DNA from: Yinghuangia sp035454725
GTDB taxonomy: Bacteria > Actinomycetota > Actinomycetes > Streptomycetales > Streptomycetaceae
Direction: 5' to 3'
NCBI RefSeq assembly: GCF_051388935.1
Contig: NZ_JBPKBI010000012.1
Location: 1 to 64,000, forward strand
Length of the DNA: 64,000 nucleotides
Part shown: positions 1 through 8,013 of the stretch, piece by piece
Position numbering within the stretch: position 1 is the stretch's first letter
Layout: each line of letters opens with the position of its first letter
Position numbers and translations under genes: made by a program
Notes under the pieces: model-generated
Seen by the model: only the letters and a program-made list of their open reading frames with translations
Told to the model about the DNA's origin: nothing
The model's database searches: none

Positions 1-230
1 GCCCTGGCTCATGACACTCAGCGCCGATGCCTCACGGCCGTCGACGGCGACGTCCATGGCGAGCTTGCGTACGCTGGCGCTGCCGACCAGGCGCACCGAC
101 CGCAGGTCGACATTGCTCTGCTGGCGCAGTTCCTCCCAGATGTGCTGGGACTGCTCCTCGAAGGGCCGCAGCCGCTCCAAGCGAAGCTCTGCCGCTGCCC
201 TCCGGAGCCACGCGCGGCCGCCTTGCGACC
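1..230 (-). pseudogene. SMC/RecN-like ATPase, C-terminal fragment (partial)
   Basis: An open reading frame on the minus strand runs off the left window edge. Read from about 230 to 1 it gives a charged coiled-coil-like stretch (LRPFEEQSQHIWEELRQQ) followed by VMSQG at the edge. The latter resembles the start of the ABC-ATPase signature of SMC/RecF-type proteins (SxGE). The frame has no start codon here and meets an IS110 remnant in the opposite orientation at about 220-235, so the gene appears to have been cut by insertion or deletion. Family assignment is by my recognition of the signature and the preceding pattern. Substrate and role are unknown. Confidence 0.45.
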
Positions 231-515
231 GCCCAGGCCATCGCCGTCCTGGCCCGCGCCCACCAGGACGCCGTCTGGGAGAAGGGCCAGATGGTCAACC
301 AGCTCCGCTCCCATCTGCGCGAGTACTACCCGGCTGCCCTGACCGTCTTCCACGGCAGCGGGACGCTGGGCCTGGACTCCGCGCACGCCCGCGCCGTTCT
401 GGCCGCGGCACCTACCTCCGGCAGCCGCGGCCCGACAGACGCACAGCCAGCTGCGCGCCCCGCTCACGGGGCCGGACGACTTCGACGGGGATCGACACCG
501 AAGTCGAACGACTGA
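231..515 (+). pseudogene. IS110-family transposase remnant
   Basis: The plus frame ending at 515 encodes a block matching the end of the DEDD (RuvC-like) domain of IS110-family transposases: VLARAHQDAVWEKG, then QLRSHLREYYPAAL and a short Gly/Ala tail. Only about 60-90 residues of a normally ~400-residue protein remain. Neither the N-terminal catalytic residues nor the C-terminal transposase_20 domain (with its serine) can be found on either side. It lies head-on against the truncated SMC-like gene, so it is probably what interrupted it. No terminal repeats were recognised, which is normal for IS110. Confidence 0.6.
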
Positions 516-524
516 GTCAGTCGT
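508..524. repeat. 17-bp perfect palindrome
   Basis: ACGACTGA-G-TCAGTCGT reads the same on both strands around base 516, directly at the 3' end of the IS110 remnant. It could be an old insertion or recombination junction or an operator; no gene start follows within 400 bp. Confidence 0.4.
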
Positions 525-944
525 GCTGAACGGGGGTCGGCGCCGAACGGTGCGGGCGGTGAACGCCACCGGCTCGACGAGCTCGATGTGCGGCCGACCG
601 CTAGCGGAATTCCACGAGCCACCGGCGGCGGCTGGCTTCGCACGCGCCCCTGACCTACGCGGATCAAGCGATCGAAGGGACTTTCGCCGGCCGGGGGTTC
701 GGGGTTGGGCATGCCCGTCAGCGCTGTTCTGGTTCACCGGTCCTGGAGCCGGCCGGTGATCCACTCGCCTACCACGCGCAGGACGCCTTGGACGGAGTCG
801 CTCCCCATCCCCGAGTCGCCGGTCGGCGTCGATCACGGTGGGGGCTTCGGAGCGGAGCGCTACTCCCCTGCCGGCGGTCACCTCGTCGCCGGTAATGTTC
901 CGGCGGCGGCCGACCGCAGCGGCCCAAGGGGAGGGGAAACACAC
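525..944. other. Intergenic, no recognisable gene
   Basis: About 420 bases between the IS110 remnant and LtrA. Frames here are long only because of high GC and show no family pattern on either strand. The last 25 bases hold the LtrA ribosome binding site (AAGGGGAGGGG at about 924-936). Confidence 0.5.
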
Positions 945-2147
945 ATGCCCGGTGAACGTGCCCGGCCACGTCTGACGGCAACCACTGACGAGCACCGGGT
1001 GACACCCGCCGAGCTGTTCTTCGACTTGGTCTTCGTGTTCGCGATAACCCAGGTCACCGCGCTGATGGCGGAGAACACGAGCGCGCTGCGCATGCTCGGC
1101 GCCGTGGTGGTGCTGGCGCTGCTGTGGTGGTGCTGGTGCTGTTTCGCGTGGCTGGGCAACGTCGTACGCGCCGACACCGGGGCGCTCCTCGGTGTCCTCG
1201 TGAGCGTCATGGCGGCGGTGCTGGTGGTCACGCTGGCCGTCCCGCAGGTCTACAGCGACCACGACACCGGCTTCCCCGTGCCGCTGGTGTTCGTGCTGTG
1301 CTACGGCGCGGTCCGTGTCCTGCACCTGGTGGCGTACTGGCTGTCCGCGCCCGGTGACGCGGAGCTTCGGGCCACGATACGCCGCGCCGCACTGCTGTCG
1401 GTGAGCCCGCCGTTCGTGCTGCTGCTCGTCGGCGCCGCGCTGGACGGCGCCGCGCAGATCATCCTGTGGCTGGCGGCGGTACTTGTGGACTACGGCGCCA
1501 TCTACGTGATCGGGGCGTCCGGCTGGCGGGTGACTTCCCCGGCCCACTTCGCCGAACGACACGGCCTGATCGTCATCATCGCGCTGGGGGAGTCACTGAT
1601 GGCGATCGGCGCGGGTGTGGCCGGGCTGCCGCTGAACGCGCCCGTGCTCGTGACCGCGGCAGCGGCCCTCCTCTTGGCGGTAGCACTGTGGCGGGTGTAC
1701 TTCCGGCGGGTCGCCGAGGCGGCCGAACACCGCCTCACCGAGGCCCGGGAGGAACGCACCGGCTTCGCCCGGGACGTCTACACCTTCTTGCACCTGCCGC
1801 TCGTCGCCGGGATCGTACTGGCGGCGCTGGGCATCAAGAAGGTCGCGCACCAGGTCGCCGACGACTCGCACTATGAGCTGTCGGAACCCCTGCACGGCAT
1901 CGTCGCGTGGTCGCTGACGGGCGGGGTGGGCCTGTTTCTGCTGGGCGCCTGCGCGATCCTGTGGCGCACCACCGGCCGTCGCCCGACCACGCTCCTGGTC
2001 TCGGGCGTTGCCTCCGTGGCGGCCGGCGGTCTCGTCGTGCTGCTCCCGGCGCTGGTGTCGCTCGTACTGCTGTCCGCGGGGACGGCGACACTCGCGCTGA
2101 CTTATAGGCAGCGGAATCCCGTCGTGTTGGCCCCCGCCGAGTCGTAG
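945..2147 (+). CDS. Low temperature requirement protein A (LtrA) family membrane protein
   Basis: A 400-residue polytopic membrane protein. The N-terminus carries the family hallmark EHRVTPAELFFDLVFVFAI at about residues 18-36, followed by roughly ten hydrophobic segments and a conserved AERHGLIVIIALGES stretch at about residues 205-219. LtrA was named for a Listeria locus needed for growth in the cold; the molecular activity of the family is not established. The start at 945 is preferred over an in-frame start at 705 because the family pattern begins just after it and a purine-rich AAGGGGAGGGG sits about 9 bases upstream. It has no obvious operon partner. Confidence 0.85.
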   Translation: MPGERARPRLTATTDEHRVTPAELFFDLVFVFAITQVTALMAENTSALRMLGAVVVLALLWWCWCCFAWLGNVVRADTGALLGVLVSVMAAVLVVTLAVPQVYSDHDTGFPVPLVFVLCYGAVRVLHLVAYWLSAPGDAELRATIRRAALLSVSPPFVLLLVGAALDGAAQIILWLAAVLVDYGAIYVIGASGWRVTSPAHFAERHGLIVIIALGESLMAIGAGVAGLPLNAPVLVTAAAALLLAVALWRVYFRRVAEAAEHRLTEAREERTGFARDVYTFLHLPLVAGIVLAALGIKKVAHQVADDSHYELSEPLHGIVAWSLTGGVGLFLLGACAILWRTTGRRPTTLLVSGVASVAAGGLVVLLPALVSLVLLSAGTATLALTYRQRNPVVLAPAES

Positions 2148-2651
2148 GCAGCGTGGCTGAGTCGGACGCGCCCAGCGGGTGGTTGTCCCTTGTGTCCTTC
2201 TTCAGGGCCCCGGATCGATCGGGCTCCCGGCTTCCGTTCAGGGACGGGCGCTTGGTAGCGGTCTCGCCGTCATGGAGGATGTTGGGCAGGGTCTGCTTGA
2301 TCACCGCAGCGTCACTGCAGGTGATCTGCGAGGCGGCGCGGCTTGCACCGCCGCGGCCGGGGGTGGGTGTCCACCGCCCGCGGTGAACGCCGTTGGCGAC
2401 CAGGCGCGCGCCGCAATGCCGTCGCGGCAGTCAGTAGCCGAACTCCTCGCGACATCACGTCCTCCGGATCAGTGGCCGGGAGCCGATACGAACCATGCTG
2501 CCGCGGCCACGGCATGTCCGGGAGATCTCGGTGCGGTTCACCGTGCCAACAACCGTCGGACAACGCACACTTCACCCCGTAACCGGAAAAGGGAGACCAT
2601 CGGACGGTGCGACGCGTGTCGCCTCCTCCCCCTGATCGCGGGGTGCCAAGC
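2148..2651. other. Intergenic, no intact gene
   Basis: Some 500 bases between LtrA and a broken ABC ATPase. No frame on either strand shows a recognisable protein. It contains one copy (2375-2440) of a sequence repeated at 15176-15239, which suggests decayed mobile or duplicated DNA. Confidence 0.45.
2375..2440. repeat. Dispersed ~65-bp repeat, copy 1
   Basis: The sequence beginning CGCCCGCGGTGAACGCCGTT and ending near GTCGCGGCAGTCAGTAGCCG recurs at 15176-15239 with about 90% identity and one 2-base indel. Both copies lie in gene-free DNA, so shared coding constraint does not explain the similarity. The source element is not recognised. Confidence 0.6.
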
Positions 2652-3165
2652 TCAACGTGCCTGGGGGACGGTGTGGTAGGTGGCCGCCTGGATGGTCCAC
2701 GTCGCCGCGTACTCACCGCCTGGGATGATGAGTTCGTCATGGCGGGCCTGTTCGATGATGCGGCCGCGGTCGAGGACAATGATGCGGTCGGCGTTGCGGG
2801 GGGAGCCGAGGCGGTGGGTGGCGAGCAGGACGGTTCGGCCGCGGTCGGCGGGTGCGGATGCGGTCGTGGACCGCTTCGTCACCGCGGGGGTCGAGGACGG
2901 CGGTGGGTTCGTCGGCGACGAGGAGGAACGTGTCGGCGCGGTAGAACGCGCGGGCTGCCGAGATGTGTTGCCGCCGGCCGCCGGAGAGTTCGTGGCCGCC
3001 CCACCAGGAGCGGGCGAGTGAGGTGTCCAGGCCGTGGGGAAGGCGGGCGATGACCTCGGTGGCGTCGTCGCGGGGGCCTTGGCCGAGGGTTATGTTGTCG
3101 CGGGCGGTGAAAGGCCGGCGGGCGTAGTCCTGGGGGAGGCCGCAAACAGCGTGGGGGCGATCTCG
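2652..3165 (-). pseudogene. ABC transporter ATP-binding domain remnant (frameshifted, 5'-truncated)
   Basis: The minus strand encodes the second half of an ABC exporter ATPase: a Q-loop region (PQDYARRPFTARDNITLG), a signature loop (LSGGRRQ), a Walker B-like stretch (LLVADEPTAVLD) and, in another frame after about 2850, the H-loop and D-loop tail (LLATHRLGSPRNADRIIVLDRGRI). Walker A and the transmembrane domain are missing. The 5' break lies at about 3150-3170, exactly where the next gene begins on the other strand. With a frameshift plus truncation this is a dead gene. The signature and tail resemble ABCB-type multidrug or peptide exporters. Confidence 0.75.
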
Positions 3166-3884
3166 TGGAACATGCATTGAATCTATGGCGGCACAGTCTG
3201 GGCACGGCGCCGGAGTCGGTTTGGCTGCAGACCGACCTGAACGTCTTGATTCTCGCGGAGAACGGGTTGACCACGATTTCCCCGAAGGTCGGATCTTTAC
3301 ATCGTCTGCACACGCTGGATCTGGGGCACAACGCGCTCACCGCGGTCCCCAGCGAACTTGGCGATTTGGCGGCACTCACCGATTTCCTGTACCTGCACGA
3401 CAACCGCTTGACAGAGCTCCCCGAGTCGCTGGGACGGCTGACGCGGTTGCGCTATCTCAACGTCGGCGAAAACAACCTCACCGAACTCCCGGGAACCATA
3501 GGGAACATGCGCTGCCTCACCGAACTGCGGGCGCAGTACAACAACCTGGCCCGGCTCCCCGACACAATTGGCGGGCTGTCTCAGCTGCGAGAGCTGTGGC
3601 TCCGCGGGAACGCCCTTCAACGTCTACCGGAATCCGCAGCCGAACTGACCCAACTGCGTCACCTCGACCTGCGGGACAACGCGCTGACCGAGGTTCCCGA
3701 GTCTCTCGCCGAGCTCCCGCTCCTGCGGCACCTCGATCTACGTGCCAACCGCGTCATGGAGCTGCCCGGCTGGCTTGCCCGGATGCCCTCGCTGGAGAAA
3801 CTGGACCTCCGCTGGAACGAGATCGAGCCCGCCCCGCGACTCCTCGACCACCTGGCCCGCCGTGGGTGCATTGTCCTGAAGTGA
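3165..3884 (+). CDS. Leucine-rich repeat protein
   Basis: 239 residues with a short N-terminal cap and about eight tandem 23-residue leucine-rich repeats of the bacterial LPxxIGxLxxLxxLxLxxNxL type, for example LPDTIGGLSQLRELWLRGN. No signal peptide or membrane segment is seen, so a cytoplasmic protein-interaction scaffold is likely. Proteins of this size and layout are common in Streptomyces; their partners are unknown. The GTG start at 3165 is chosen because the cap (NLWRHSLGTAPESVW) is conserved in the family as I know it. The start overlaps the broken end of the minus-strand ABC remnant, so its native upstream region was probably replaced. Confidence 0.8.
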   Translation: MEHALNLWRHSLGTAPESVWLQTDLNVLILAENGLTTISPKVGSLHRLHTLDLGHNALTAVPSELGDLAALTDFLYLHDNRLTELPESLGRLTRLRYLNVGENNLTELPGTIGNMRCLTELRAQYNNLARLPDTIGGLSQLRELWLRGNALQRLPESAAELTQLRHLDLRDNALTEVPESLAELPLLRHLDLRANRVMELPGWLARMPSLEKLDLRWNEIEPAPRLLDHLARRGCIVLK

Positions 3885-4235
3885 CCCAACAGCGCCCCCG
3901 ACACGTACGAAGACCCCACCGGCGACCACCGGCTGGTGGACTACCGCGGTGCTTCCGCCGTGCAACCCGGTGGCCGGTCCCGACGGCACACCGCTTGAAG
4001 GGTCGCGGAGCCCTGGGCGCAACTCTGTGGTCCGAACTCCCGTGGACGCCCCAAGAATCCGTCCGCGGTCGCTGGGCGGACGAATTCCGGTGCGCCGGGC
4101 AGTGGCAGCACATACCGTCGGCACATAACGATCTTCGGTCCGGCCATTGATGTTCGCCGGCTTTTCCCACTGGAGCGACGAGCTCTGCTCGGGCTGCTGC
4201 GTGCGCTGGGTCCGGAGGACTGGGCCAAGCCGACG

Positions 4236-4955
4236 GTGTGTCCCGGCTGGGACGTCCACGATGTCGTGGGCCATGTGCTCAACGACTACATGCGACGTCT
4301 CTCGGGCAGCCGCGACGGGCACCCCGGCGCCGTCTTCGCTGGCGACGACACACTGCCGACCTACCTGGCCCGCACCAACGACGAGTTCGTCCGGGCGAGC
4401 CGCCAGCTCAGCCCGCAGCTGCTGATGGACCTGCTGGAGCACTTGGGTCCCCAACTGGACGCGGTGTGGTCGACCAGAGACCTCTACGCGCCGGCCGATC
4501 TTGACGTCTCCTGGGCCGCCTCGGACCTCCCCAGCCCGGCATGGCTGGACATCGGCCGCGAGTACACCGAGTTCTGGGTGCACCAGCAGCAGATCCGCGA
4601 CGCCGTCTCCCGCCCCGGCGCCGACGAACCCGAGCTCATGGCCCCGGTCCTGGACATCTTCGCCCGAGCTTTGCCGGCCGCCCTCCAGGAACACACGCGG
4701 CCGGCCGGAACGGCGGTCCACCTCGAGGTAAGCGGACCGTCCGGCGGCCGGTGGACCGCGGTACGCCAGGCCGACCGGTGGCGTCTGGGAACACCCGAGC
4801 GGAAGCCGTACGCGCACGTCTCCATGGACCAGGACACCTTCTGGCGCCTGGCGACCCGGGGGATCCCCATCGAGAGCGCCCGGAAGCGCTCGCAGTCGAG
4901 TGGGGACCGGGAGCTGGCTGATGCTGTGACGGAGCTATTCGCAGTCGTCGGGTAG
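4236..4955 (+). CDS. Maleylpyruvate isomerase-like mycothiol-dependent (MDMPI/DinB-fold) protein, 5' end uncertain
   Basis: The protein carries the MDMPI N-terminal signature CPGWDVHDVVGHV and a long four-helix-type domain with a metal-binding pattern (HDVVGH early, EFWVHQQQIRDAV at about residues 111-123), then a C-terminal sterol-carrier-like domain. Relatives are actinobacterial thiol-dependent enzymes that use mycothiol; the substrate is unknown. The first canonical start is GTG 4236, but the same frame upstream still reads like the family (IDVRRLFPLERRALLGLLRA from about 4146) and has no ATG, GTG or TTG. Either a rare start such as ATT 4146 is used, or a base change or frameshift has removed the true start. 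Confidence 0.75.
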   Translation: MCPGWDVHDVVGHVLNDYMRRLSGSRDGHPGAVFAGDDTLPTYLARTNDEFVRASRQLSPQLLMDLLEHLGPQLDAVWSTRDLYAPADLDVSWAASDLPSPAWLDIGREYTEFWVHQQQIRDAVSRPGADEPELMAPVLDIFARALPAALQEHTRPAGTAVHLEVSGPSGGRWTAVRQADRWRLGTPERKPYAHVSMDQDTFWRLATRGIPIESARKRSQSSGDRELADAVTELFAVVG

Positions 4956-4999
4956 CCGGAGAATCAGCCACGGTTGCACCCGTCTTGAGCCGACCGAGA

Positions 5000-5090
5000 C
5001 GGACCCCGGCCCCGGCCCCGCGATCCGCAGCGGACCGTTGGCGATGTTGTCGAGGGCTTCCTGGGCGACTTCGTCGGGCGACTCGGCGGC
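5000..5090 (-). pseudogene. Possible short-chain dehydrogenase C-terminal remnant
   Basis: In the 400-base gap between the isomerase-like gene and YihY, the minus strand reads ESPDEVAQEALDNIANGPLRIAG. This is the pattern found near the C-terminus of many short-chain dehydrogenases (SPEEVAxxALDALxxGP). An in-frame stop lies just upstream and no Rossmann fold is present. It is a weak, short match; the rest of 4956-5359 shows no gene. Confidence 0.3.
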
Positions 5091-5359
5091 TCAAGGGGGT
5101 AGCCGAGCCGGGCCATCGCGGGAGTGGCCGTGAATCAACGCTCAGGTGCAGTTCGCGGCCCGCCGTGCTCCCGGTCGATGTGCGCGTCGGCGCCGACCGC
5201 ACGGCCGTGCAGGCCTTGGGGCCGTTCGCGCGCCGAGCACTCGACCACACTCCCTGACGCCTCCGCGGATCGCACCGGGCTTGGGCGAGTGCGTCGGATC
5301 CGGCTGTCGCACGCGCCGCAGCGCCCCCGTGGCATGCCACTGGTTGCTGCCTCGCGCCG

Positions 5360-6298
5360 GTGGGTAAGCGCACGGCTGTGCCCGCCCGAGCCGTCACCCA
5401 TCGCGGGTGGATCGCCGAGGCCGACCGCCGGTGGCAGGCGGGCCGGCGTGCGGCCACCGCCACGGCGAGGGCACTTCGGGGAACCGACCTGGCCATGTGC
5501 TCCGCCGCAGCGACGTTCTACGCGGCCATCGCCTTGGTCCCGGCGCTGGTGCTGCTGCTGACCTTCGCGAGTTGGGCCATCGGTGACGACCGAGTGGTCG
5601 ACTGGGGCAGGCACACGGCTGCCGCCCTGCCCGACGGACTCGGCGCCGACGACGTGTTCCGCGAATTCGTCGAGAACGCCGTCGCCCTGCCGCTGCCGGC
5701 CGCGCTGGCGGGCCTGCTGCCGGCGACCTTGTACGGCGAAGGGCTGCGCCGTACGTTCGGCCACGTAGCGCCCGGTGGCCGCGAACGCCGCCGCTGGGTC
5801 GGCTGGCGGGGGCGTCTCGCCTTTCTTCCGCTGCTCGTCCTCGCTCTCCCCGCACTGGTCGTAGTGCTCGCGTGTGGCCCCTTGCTGGCGTCGTTGTTCC
5901 CGCGCGGCGCGGGCGGCACCGTCGCCGGAGTGCTGGTGGCCTTCGCGGTCAACTGGGTGCTGCTGTCCCCACTGCTGGCGGTGAGCTACCGCATTCTCGG
6001 CCCCGTCACCCCCCGGTGGAAGTCCTGCTTCGTCGGCGGCTTCACCGTCGGGTCCTTCCTGGCCGGCTTCCTTGAGGGCTTCGTCGTGTTCATCGCCATC
6101 CCGCTGGACCTGGGCGTCCCGTTCGGGGGCTACGAGCAGGTCGGTGCCGCCGCGGCAGTCGCGCTGTGGACCTACCTGCTGCACATGATCGCCCTGGCCG
6201 GCTACCGGTTCGCCCTCGAACTCGACACCACCTGGCCCGGGTCGGGCGCCGGCCGCGACGGACGGGCCGGACACCATGCCCCTGGGCCATTGGCGTGA
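5360..6298 (+). CDS. YihY/BrkB family inner membrane protein
   Basis: 312 residues with six or so hydrophobic segments and the YihY hallmark near the first one (DLAMCSAAATFYAAIALVPALVLLL, about residues 43-67). A conserved loop with charged residues (GGRERRRWVGWRGRLAF) and a terminal Gly/Tyr helix follow. The family was once called ribonuclease BN and is now regarded as membrane proteins of unknown transport role. GTG 5360 is taken as start; no strong ribosome binding site is visible. It reads in the same direction as the carotenoid genes starting 108 bases downstream and may be the first gene of that unit. Confidence 0.8.
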   Translation: MGKRTAVPARAVTHRGWIAEADRRWQAGRRAATATARALRGTDLAMCSAAATFYAAIALVPALVLLLTFASWAIGDDRVVDWGRHTAAALPDGLGADDVFREFVENAVALPLPAALAGLLPATLYGEGLRRTFGHVAPGGRERRRWVGWRGRLAFLPLLVLALPALVVVLACGPLLASLFPRGAGGTVAGVLVAFAVNWVLLSPLLAVSYRILGPVTPRWKSCFVGGFTVGSFLAGFLEGFVVFIAIPLDLGVPFGGYEQVGAAAAVALWTYLLHMIALAGYRFALELDTTWPGSGAGRDGRAGHHAPGPLA

Positions 6299-6406
6299 AC
6301 CCGGTTGCGCCCCGGTCGCCGCGGGGTAACCCCGCCTCCACGCCCCGATCCCCGACCTCGGGAAGGCCACCCGCATGCCCATCGGCCTCACCGCCCCACC
6401 ACCGGC

Positions 6407-7153
6407 ATGGTCGCCGTGAATCCCGGCCTCGCCCGACCGCTCTGGGCCACGGTGCATGTGTGGGGCGCCGCAGCGACATGGGTGCCGTGGTTCGCCGCCC
6501 GGGCGAGCCTGGACCGGCCGAGCCTGCGCGGACTGCGAGGCCTGCACTTCGCGAAGTTCCTCGGCACCGGCCACGGCCGCACCTTCTCGCCCCGCGATGC
6601 GGACTGGCGGCACTGGGCGTTGTTCGCGACCTGGTCGGCGCCCGAGCACGCGGACGCGTTCGACGACAGTCCCCTCGTGCGAAGGCGCGACGCGGCGAGC
6701 GAAGAGCGGCTGCGCCTCGTGCTGGAGCCGGTGACGTGGCGGGGCAGCTGGGACGGCCGCGCGCCCTTCGGCTCCGCGGAAGCCCGAGGCGAACACCGTG
6801 GTCCGGAACCGGTGGCGGCACTCACCCGCGCCCGCCTGGCCCTCGGCCGGCACACCGCGTTCCGCCGCGCGGTACCCGCCATCGCGGCCGAACTGCGCAC
6901 ATCCCCGGGCAAGATCATGGCGTTCGGTGTCGGCGAGAACCCGTTCGGACGCCAGGGCACCTTCAGCGTCTGGCATGACGCCGACGCCATGCGTGCGTTC
7001 GCCCACGACTCGCCGGCCCACCGACGGGCCGTCCGTCTCACCCCCCGGACGCGGTGGTACGCCGAGGAGCTGTTCGCCACCTTCCGCGTGCAGCGCATGT
7101 CCGGCAGCCATGCGGGGACCACCTACGGGTCCACCGCCAAGGCGGCCGGGTGA
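6407..7153 (+). CDS. crtA: Spheroidene monooxygenase-like carotenoid oxygenase (CrtA-like)
   Basis: 248 residues. The C-terminal half matches the CrtA family: VGENPFGRQGTFSVW, then AHDSPAHRRAVRLTPRTRWYAEELFATFRV. In purple bacteria CrtA adds a keto group at C-2 of 1-hydroxy or 1-methoxy acyclic carotenoid ends. A similar role on the acyclic end of a monocyclic carotenoid would fit the neighbouring hydratase and glycosyltransferase. The soluble protein has no cofactor motif that I can see; CrtA is reported to be haem-dependent. The start at ATG 6407 begins where family similarity starts. Its last codons overlap the next gene (GTGA at 7150-7153), so the two are translationally coupled. Function is by family; the substrate is inferred. 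Confidence 0.7.
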   Translation: MVAVNPGLARPLWATVHVWGAAATWVPWFAARASLDRPSLRGLRGLHFAKFLGTGHGRTFSPRDADWRHWALFATWSAPEHADAFDDSPLVRRRDAASEERLRLVLEPVTWRGSWDGRAPFGSAEARGEHRGPEPVAALTRARLALGRHTAFRRAVPAIAAELRTSPGKIMAFGVGENPFGRQGTFSVWHDADAMRAFAHDSPAHRRAVRLTPRTRWYAEELFATFRVQRMSGSHAGTTYGSTAKAAG

Positions 7154-8013
7154 CCACCGCGCCGGCCGGGCCGCCGGAGACCCTCGGCCGTCCCCGGGCA
7201 GGGGCCTGGACCTGGGCCCTGACGGGCGCGGCCGTCGGACTCCAGATGATCACACCCCTGTGGCCGGAGACCGGGCGGGACCGTCTGACCCAGGGGACGG
7301 TCCTCACCTGCTGCGCCGCGTCGGTTCTGGCAGCGTGGAGCAGGCACGGCGCGCGGGGCGCCGCGGCGGTGCTCGGGGTCTGCGCGGTCGGGGGTTGGGC
7401 GGTGGAGGCGGCCGGGCTGCGCACAGGCTTCCCGTTCGGCACCTACACCTACGGCGGCGGTCTGGGGCCGGACGTCGCGCAGGTCCCGGTGCTGGTGCCC
7501 CTGGCGTGGGCGATGATGGCCTACCCGTCCCTCGTGGTCGGCCGCACCCTCGCCCGCCCGGGCGCCGACCGCTGCGGGACGTGGGCCGTGGGCGCGGTCG
7601 GCGGCTGGGCCCTGGCCTCGTGGGACGTCTTCCTGGACCCGCGCATGGTGGACGAGGGGCACTGGAGCTGGGCCGACCCCCGGCCGGCCCTGCCCGGGGT
7701 ACCGGGTGTCCCCCTCACCAACTACGCGGGTTGGCTGGCCGTCGCGGTCGCCATGGTCGCGGCCCTGCACCGACTGCTCCCGGAGGACACGACGCACACC
7801 GGTGCGCCGCAGGGCCCGCCCGCTGCGCTGTACCTGTGGACATACGCGTCGTCCGCCATGGCCGGCGCGTTGTTCTTCGACCGACCGGGCGCGGCGTTGG
7901 CGGGCGGCGTCCTGATGGGGTTGACGGCCCTGCCCTTCGCACTGCGGACCGTGCGCGCGCTGCGGGATCGCACCGCCCCGGCCGCGCAGGGCCGGCCTCG
8001 GACCCCGGCATGA
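7150..8013 (+). CDS. cruF: Carotenoid 1,2-hydratase of the CruF family
   Basis: 287 residues with about seven membrane segments. CruF-type features include the ETGxxTGFPFGxYxY pattern (here EAAGLRTGFPFGTYTYGG, about residues 82-99), the DVFLDPRM loop and LTNYAGWL towards the C-terminus. CruF proteins of Deinococcus, cyanobacteria and haloarchaea hydrate the psi-end of lycopene or gamma-carotene to give a 1'-hydroxyl. That tertiary hydroxyl would be the acceptor for the glycosyltransferase encoded next. The start is GTG 7150, overlapping the crtA-like stop; the end overlaps the next start as ATGA (8010-8013). The gene assignment is firm at family level, less so for substrate. Confidence 0.8.
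   Translation: MTTAPAGPPETLGRPRAGAWTWALTGAAVGLQMITPLWPETGRDRLTQGTVLTCCAASVLAAWSRHGARGAAAVLGVCAVGGWAVEAAGLRTGFPFGTYTYGGGLGPDVAQVPVLVPLAWAMMAYPSLVVGRTLARPGADRCGTWAVGAVGGWALASWDVFLDPRMVDEGHWSWADPRPALPGVPGVPLTNYAGWLAVAVAMVAALHRLLPEDTTHTGAPQGPPAALYLWTYASSAMAGALFFDRPGAALAGGVLMGLTALPFALRTVRALRDRTAPAAQGRPRTPA

Noticed and set aside
18..1562. 514-residue minus-strand frame over the LtrA gene
   Set aside because: Shadow of the high-GC LtrA gene and spacer; low-complexity Arg/Gly/His composition and no family pattern.
5135..7111. 658-residue minus-strand frame under YihY and crtA
   Set aside because: Antisense of clear membrane and oxygenase genes; Arg/Gly-rich with no domain.
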